DNA of 64,000 bases from NCBI RefSeq assembly GCF_026151205.1, contig NC_087074.1, positions 12,505,182-12,569,181 of the forward strand. The letters run 5' to 3'. A model generated the notes under the pieces. The model did no database searches, had not been told where the DNA came from, and saw nothing but the letters and a program-made list of their open reading frames with translations. Positions 61,901 through 64,000 of this stretch are shown in pieces. The position numbers were made by a program, and so were the translations under genes. The DNA is from Bolinopsis microptera (taxonomy: Eukaryota; Ctenophora; Tentaculata; Lobata; Bolinopsidae). Numbering within the stretch: the first letter of the stretch is position 1; each line of letters begins with the position of its first letter.

Positions 61901-62014
61901 AGGATTATAATGTCAATATCTACATTCTACCTACTCTTTTTAGGATATCGGGTGCCAGATAATTGATGTCATTGTCACAACTCACAGTATGATTATTTAC
62001 TTTGATTGACACCC

Positions 62015-62055
62015 GGCTTAGTTGTAGTGAATGTACGGAACGTTCACTAAAAATA
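62015..62055 (+). repeat. ~38-bp direct repeat flanking a LINE, left copy
   Basis: CTTAGTTGTAGTGAATGTAC then GGAACGTTCACTAAAAAT matches 63960-63999 (CTTAGTTGTAGTGCACGTAC then GGAGCGTTCACTAAAAAT) with three differences. Confidence 0.75.
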
Positions 62056-62489
62056 GTTTGTGAATTGTGAACGCGTTCGCTAAAAGATTTTAACGTTCGG
62101 AACATAAGGAAAGTTAATCAGATTTAAAATATTAACACGTCGACACGCCATCGTTTCCCGCAATTTTACATGTTCTAGATGAGTTAGATCGAAGAGTTTT
62201 AGCGCGCATGCATGCACGTTTCAACTTTCAGGCCCTAAAACTCCGCTAGTGTTTCTGGATAGAAGTTGACTATTTATGCTCAATTCTCGAGCCGATAATA
62301 GTCTTGCTTAGATTTTCAGACAATAGTCTTAAGATTCCTGTTGGTTTCATCGGTGTAATTTATTACAAATATTATCTGTTCACCTTAAAGTTAGCAAACT
62401 TTGCTTTTCGCAATTGAAACTATAAAAGTGATATGGTTAGTAGCTTGCCAACAAAAGGTGGCTCGAGCTCCATTCCCCCCTACATTCAG

Positions 62490-63960
62490 TAGGGTTTTGT
62501 GCTCACCCGGCTTATATATCAGGGATGTGATCAACACACGAATCAGGATGTCTGGAAGGAGTTTCTAGATGTCATGAACACGTGGTGTGACGGCGCAACA
62601 AAGAAGAAAATACTTTCGCAGTACACTTTCTACCGAGAGAAAATAGGCTTATTCTCTTATACTGCAGTAGAGACAAGCATCACTTGTCCGGATTCCTTCT
62701 AGAAAGAAGCGCAAGCTTCAAAAAGAACTTCGTGATGCTGAGAACGACGTTCACTGCCCTAGTACTCGTTTGAAATCTCTTCAAAACAAGCTTGCTTTGG
62801 CCCACATAGGAATTCGTGATGCTATTAACAAGACCCTTCAGTATCGCGAAGAGCAGGCTGCAGCAAAAGTAAAAGCAAACCCGAAGTACTTTTATAGATA
62901 TGCCAAGAAGTTTTCGAAAAAGAAAAGGAATATCAGCATGCTATTCGCTGAGAACAGTAACATCCGTTCTCATCCTAAGGAAATGGCAGACCTTTTACAA
63001 AACCAGTTTCTATCCGTATTTAGCGACCCCTCCAAAACTGAGTTAGACGCTGCATCATTCCCTCCTCCGGATTTAACATATCCGTTCACGGATCAGATTC
63101 TGGAATTCTCTATCAGTGATGTTATCGAGGCTATTGATGATATTAAGCCAAATGCTTCATCTGGTCCTGATGAGATCCCAGTTGCTCTACTTAAGAATTG
63201 CAAAGATGCTATGGCGATTCCTATCCATCTGATCTGGTCAAAATCCCTTGCATCTGGAGAAGTACCTTCATTTTATAAGTACTCCAACGTTTCTCCGCTC
63301 CACAAGAAAGATAGCAAGGCGTTTCCTTCCAACTACAGGCCCATTTCACTCACCTCCCATATAATCAAGGTGTTTGAGAGAATCATAAGGAAAAAGCTAG
63401 TCTTACATCTAGAAATGAACAACTTGCTCTGTAGCAAACAGCATGGCTTTAGAATTAGATCAGGCCGCAGCTGCCTTACACAGCTTCTCCACCATTTCGA
63501 CGACGTTTTTGAGTCATTAACCAACAAAGCTGACTTTGATTCTATATATCTTGATTACGCTAAGGCGTTCGATAAAGTTGATCACAAACTGTTGATCAGG
63601 AAACTTCACCTCTATGGCTTAAATCCAAAAATCATCAAATGGATTGAATCTTTTCTGTCAGACCGGAAGCAAGCTGTAGTGGTCGACGGCCACTTGTCAT
63701 TTCTCGCTCTGATCATCAGTGGTGTCCCCCAGGGAACAGTCCTCGGGCCGATCTTGTTCCTTATTTTCATTAATGATATTGAGCATTGCATAACTGAATC
63801 CATCATCAGATGCTTTGCAGACGACACTCGTGTTTCAATATCGGTAACCTGTGAACAAGACGTATCTGTGTTACAAAACGACTTGAACAGTGTCATAAAA
63901 TGGTCTGAACGAAACAATATGGCACTACATAAAGACAAGTTTGAGTACATGTGTCACAGA
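62490..63960 (+). pseudogene. LINE reverse transcriptase, N-terminal and palm region, frameshifted
   Basis: A first frame to 62702 (DVWKEFLDVMNTWCDGATKK) corresponds to the linker before the RT. The RT proper continues in another frame from about 62671: RKKRKLQKELRDAEND, PNASSGPDEIPVALLKNC, YKYSNVSPLHKKDSK, NYRPISLTSHIIKVFERII, KQHGFRIRSGRSCLTQLL, DSIYLDYAKAFDKVDHKLLI, SGVPQGTVLGPILFLIFIND, RCFADDTRVSI (catalytic FADD) and MALHKDKFEYMCHR. Homology stops at about 63960, where a 38-bp direct repeat begins. The endonuclease and C-terminus are missing. One indel breaks the frame near 62670-62700. Confidence 0.88.
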
Positions 63961-63999
63961 CTTAGTTGTAGTGCACGTACGGAGCGTTCACTAAAAATG
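63960..63999 (+). repeat. ~38-bp direct repeat, right copy
   Basis: It matches 62015-62055 and begins exactly where the LINE ORF loses similarity to known RT C-termini. It continues to the window edge. Confidence 0.7.
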
Positions 64000-64000
64000 T

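Noticed and set aside
61622-61966. 114-codon plus-strand frame
   Set aside because: The opposite strand carries ordered, decayed RTE reverse-transcriptase blocks, so this frame is a shadow.

Overview
This is nuclear DNA of an invertebrate animal. The evidence is spliced genes with GT-AG introns, a tRNA-derived SINE, many decayed LINE fragments and numerous MITE-like elements in an AT-rich background with long microsatellites. The phylum cannot be fixed from the sequence; an early-branching animal such as a cnidarian is a guess from the overall look.

Four protein-coding genes can be supported. (1) A plus-strand TRAFD1-like zinc-finger gene has about 12 coding exons between 13229 and 24032. 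Its last exon carries an apparent one-base frameshift. (2, 3) Two minus-strand genes lie inside its eighth intron: a membrane-anchored CAP-superfamily protein (18421-20642, four exons) and an intronless secreted protein of unknown family (20918-21772). (4) A complete heterotrimeric G-protein beta subunit gene occupies 33540-48511 on the minus strand, with five coding exons encoding exactly 340 residues. The genes do not form an operon or a common pathway; the nested arrangement is positional.

The rest is largely mobile DNA. From 0.8 to 10.2 kb there is a stack of nested retroelement insertions. One minus-strand RTE-like reverse transcriptase is split by two LINE 3' fragments and a hAT-type MITE, and another LINE is split by an insertion with an exact 9-bp target duplication. 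The same stretch holds several copies of a roughly 125-bp hairpin element and a MITE with telomere-like tracts. From 11 to 12.6 kb there is a SINE and a 944-bp element with poly(G)-headed inverted ends. The 29-31 kb stretch holds a TTAA-flanked 1.5-kb element dense in a GAGGTTAACCTC-type palindrome, and 47.3-47.8 kb holds a TTAA-flanked foldback element. The 52-64 kb segment is gene-poor and holds LINE fragments, a second cluster of the short hairpin elements, a 10-bp-unit hairpin array and a 1.07-kb terminal-inverted-repeat element.

The most unusual signals are the short two-hairpin element with 9-bp target duplications, the palindrome-dense TTAA element, and the telomere-like MITE. All gene models come from reading splice sites and protein similarity by eye.
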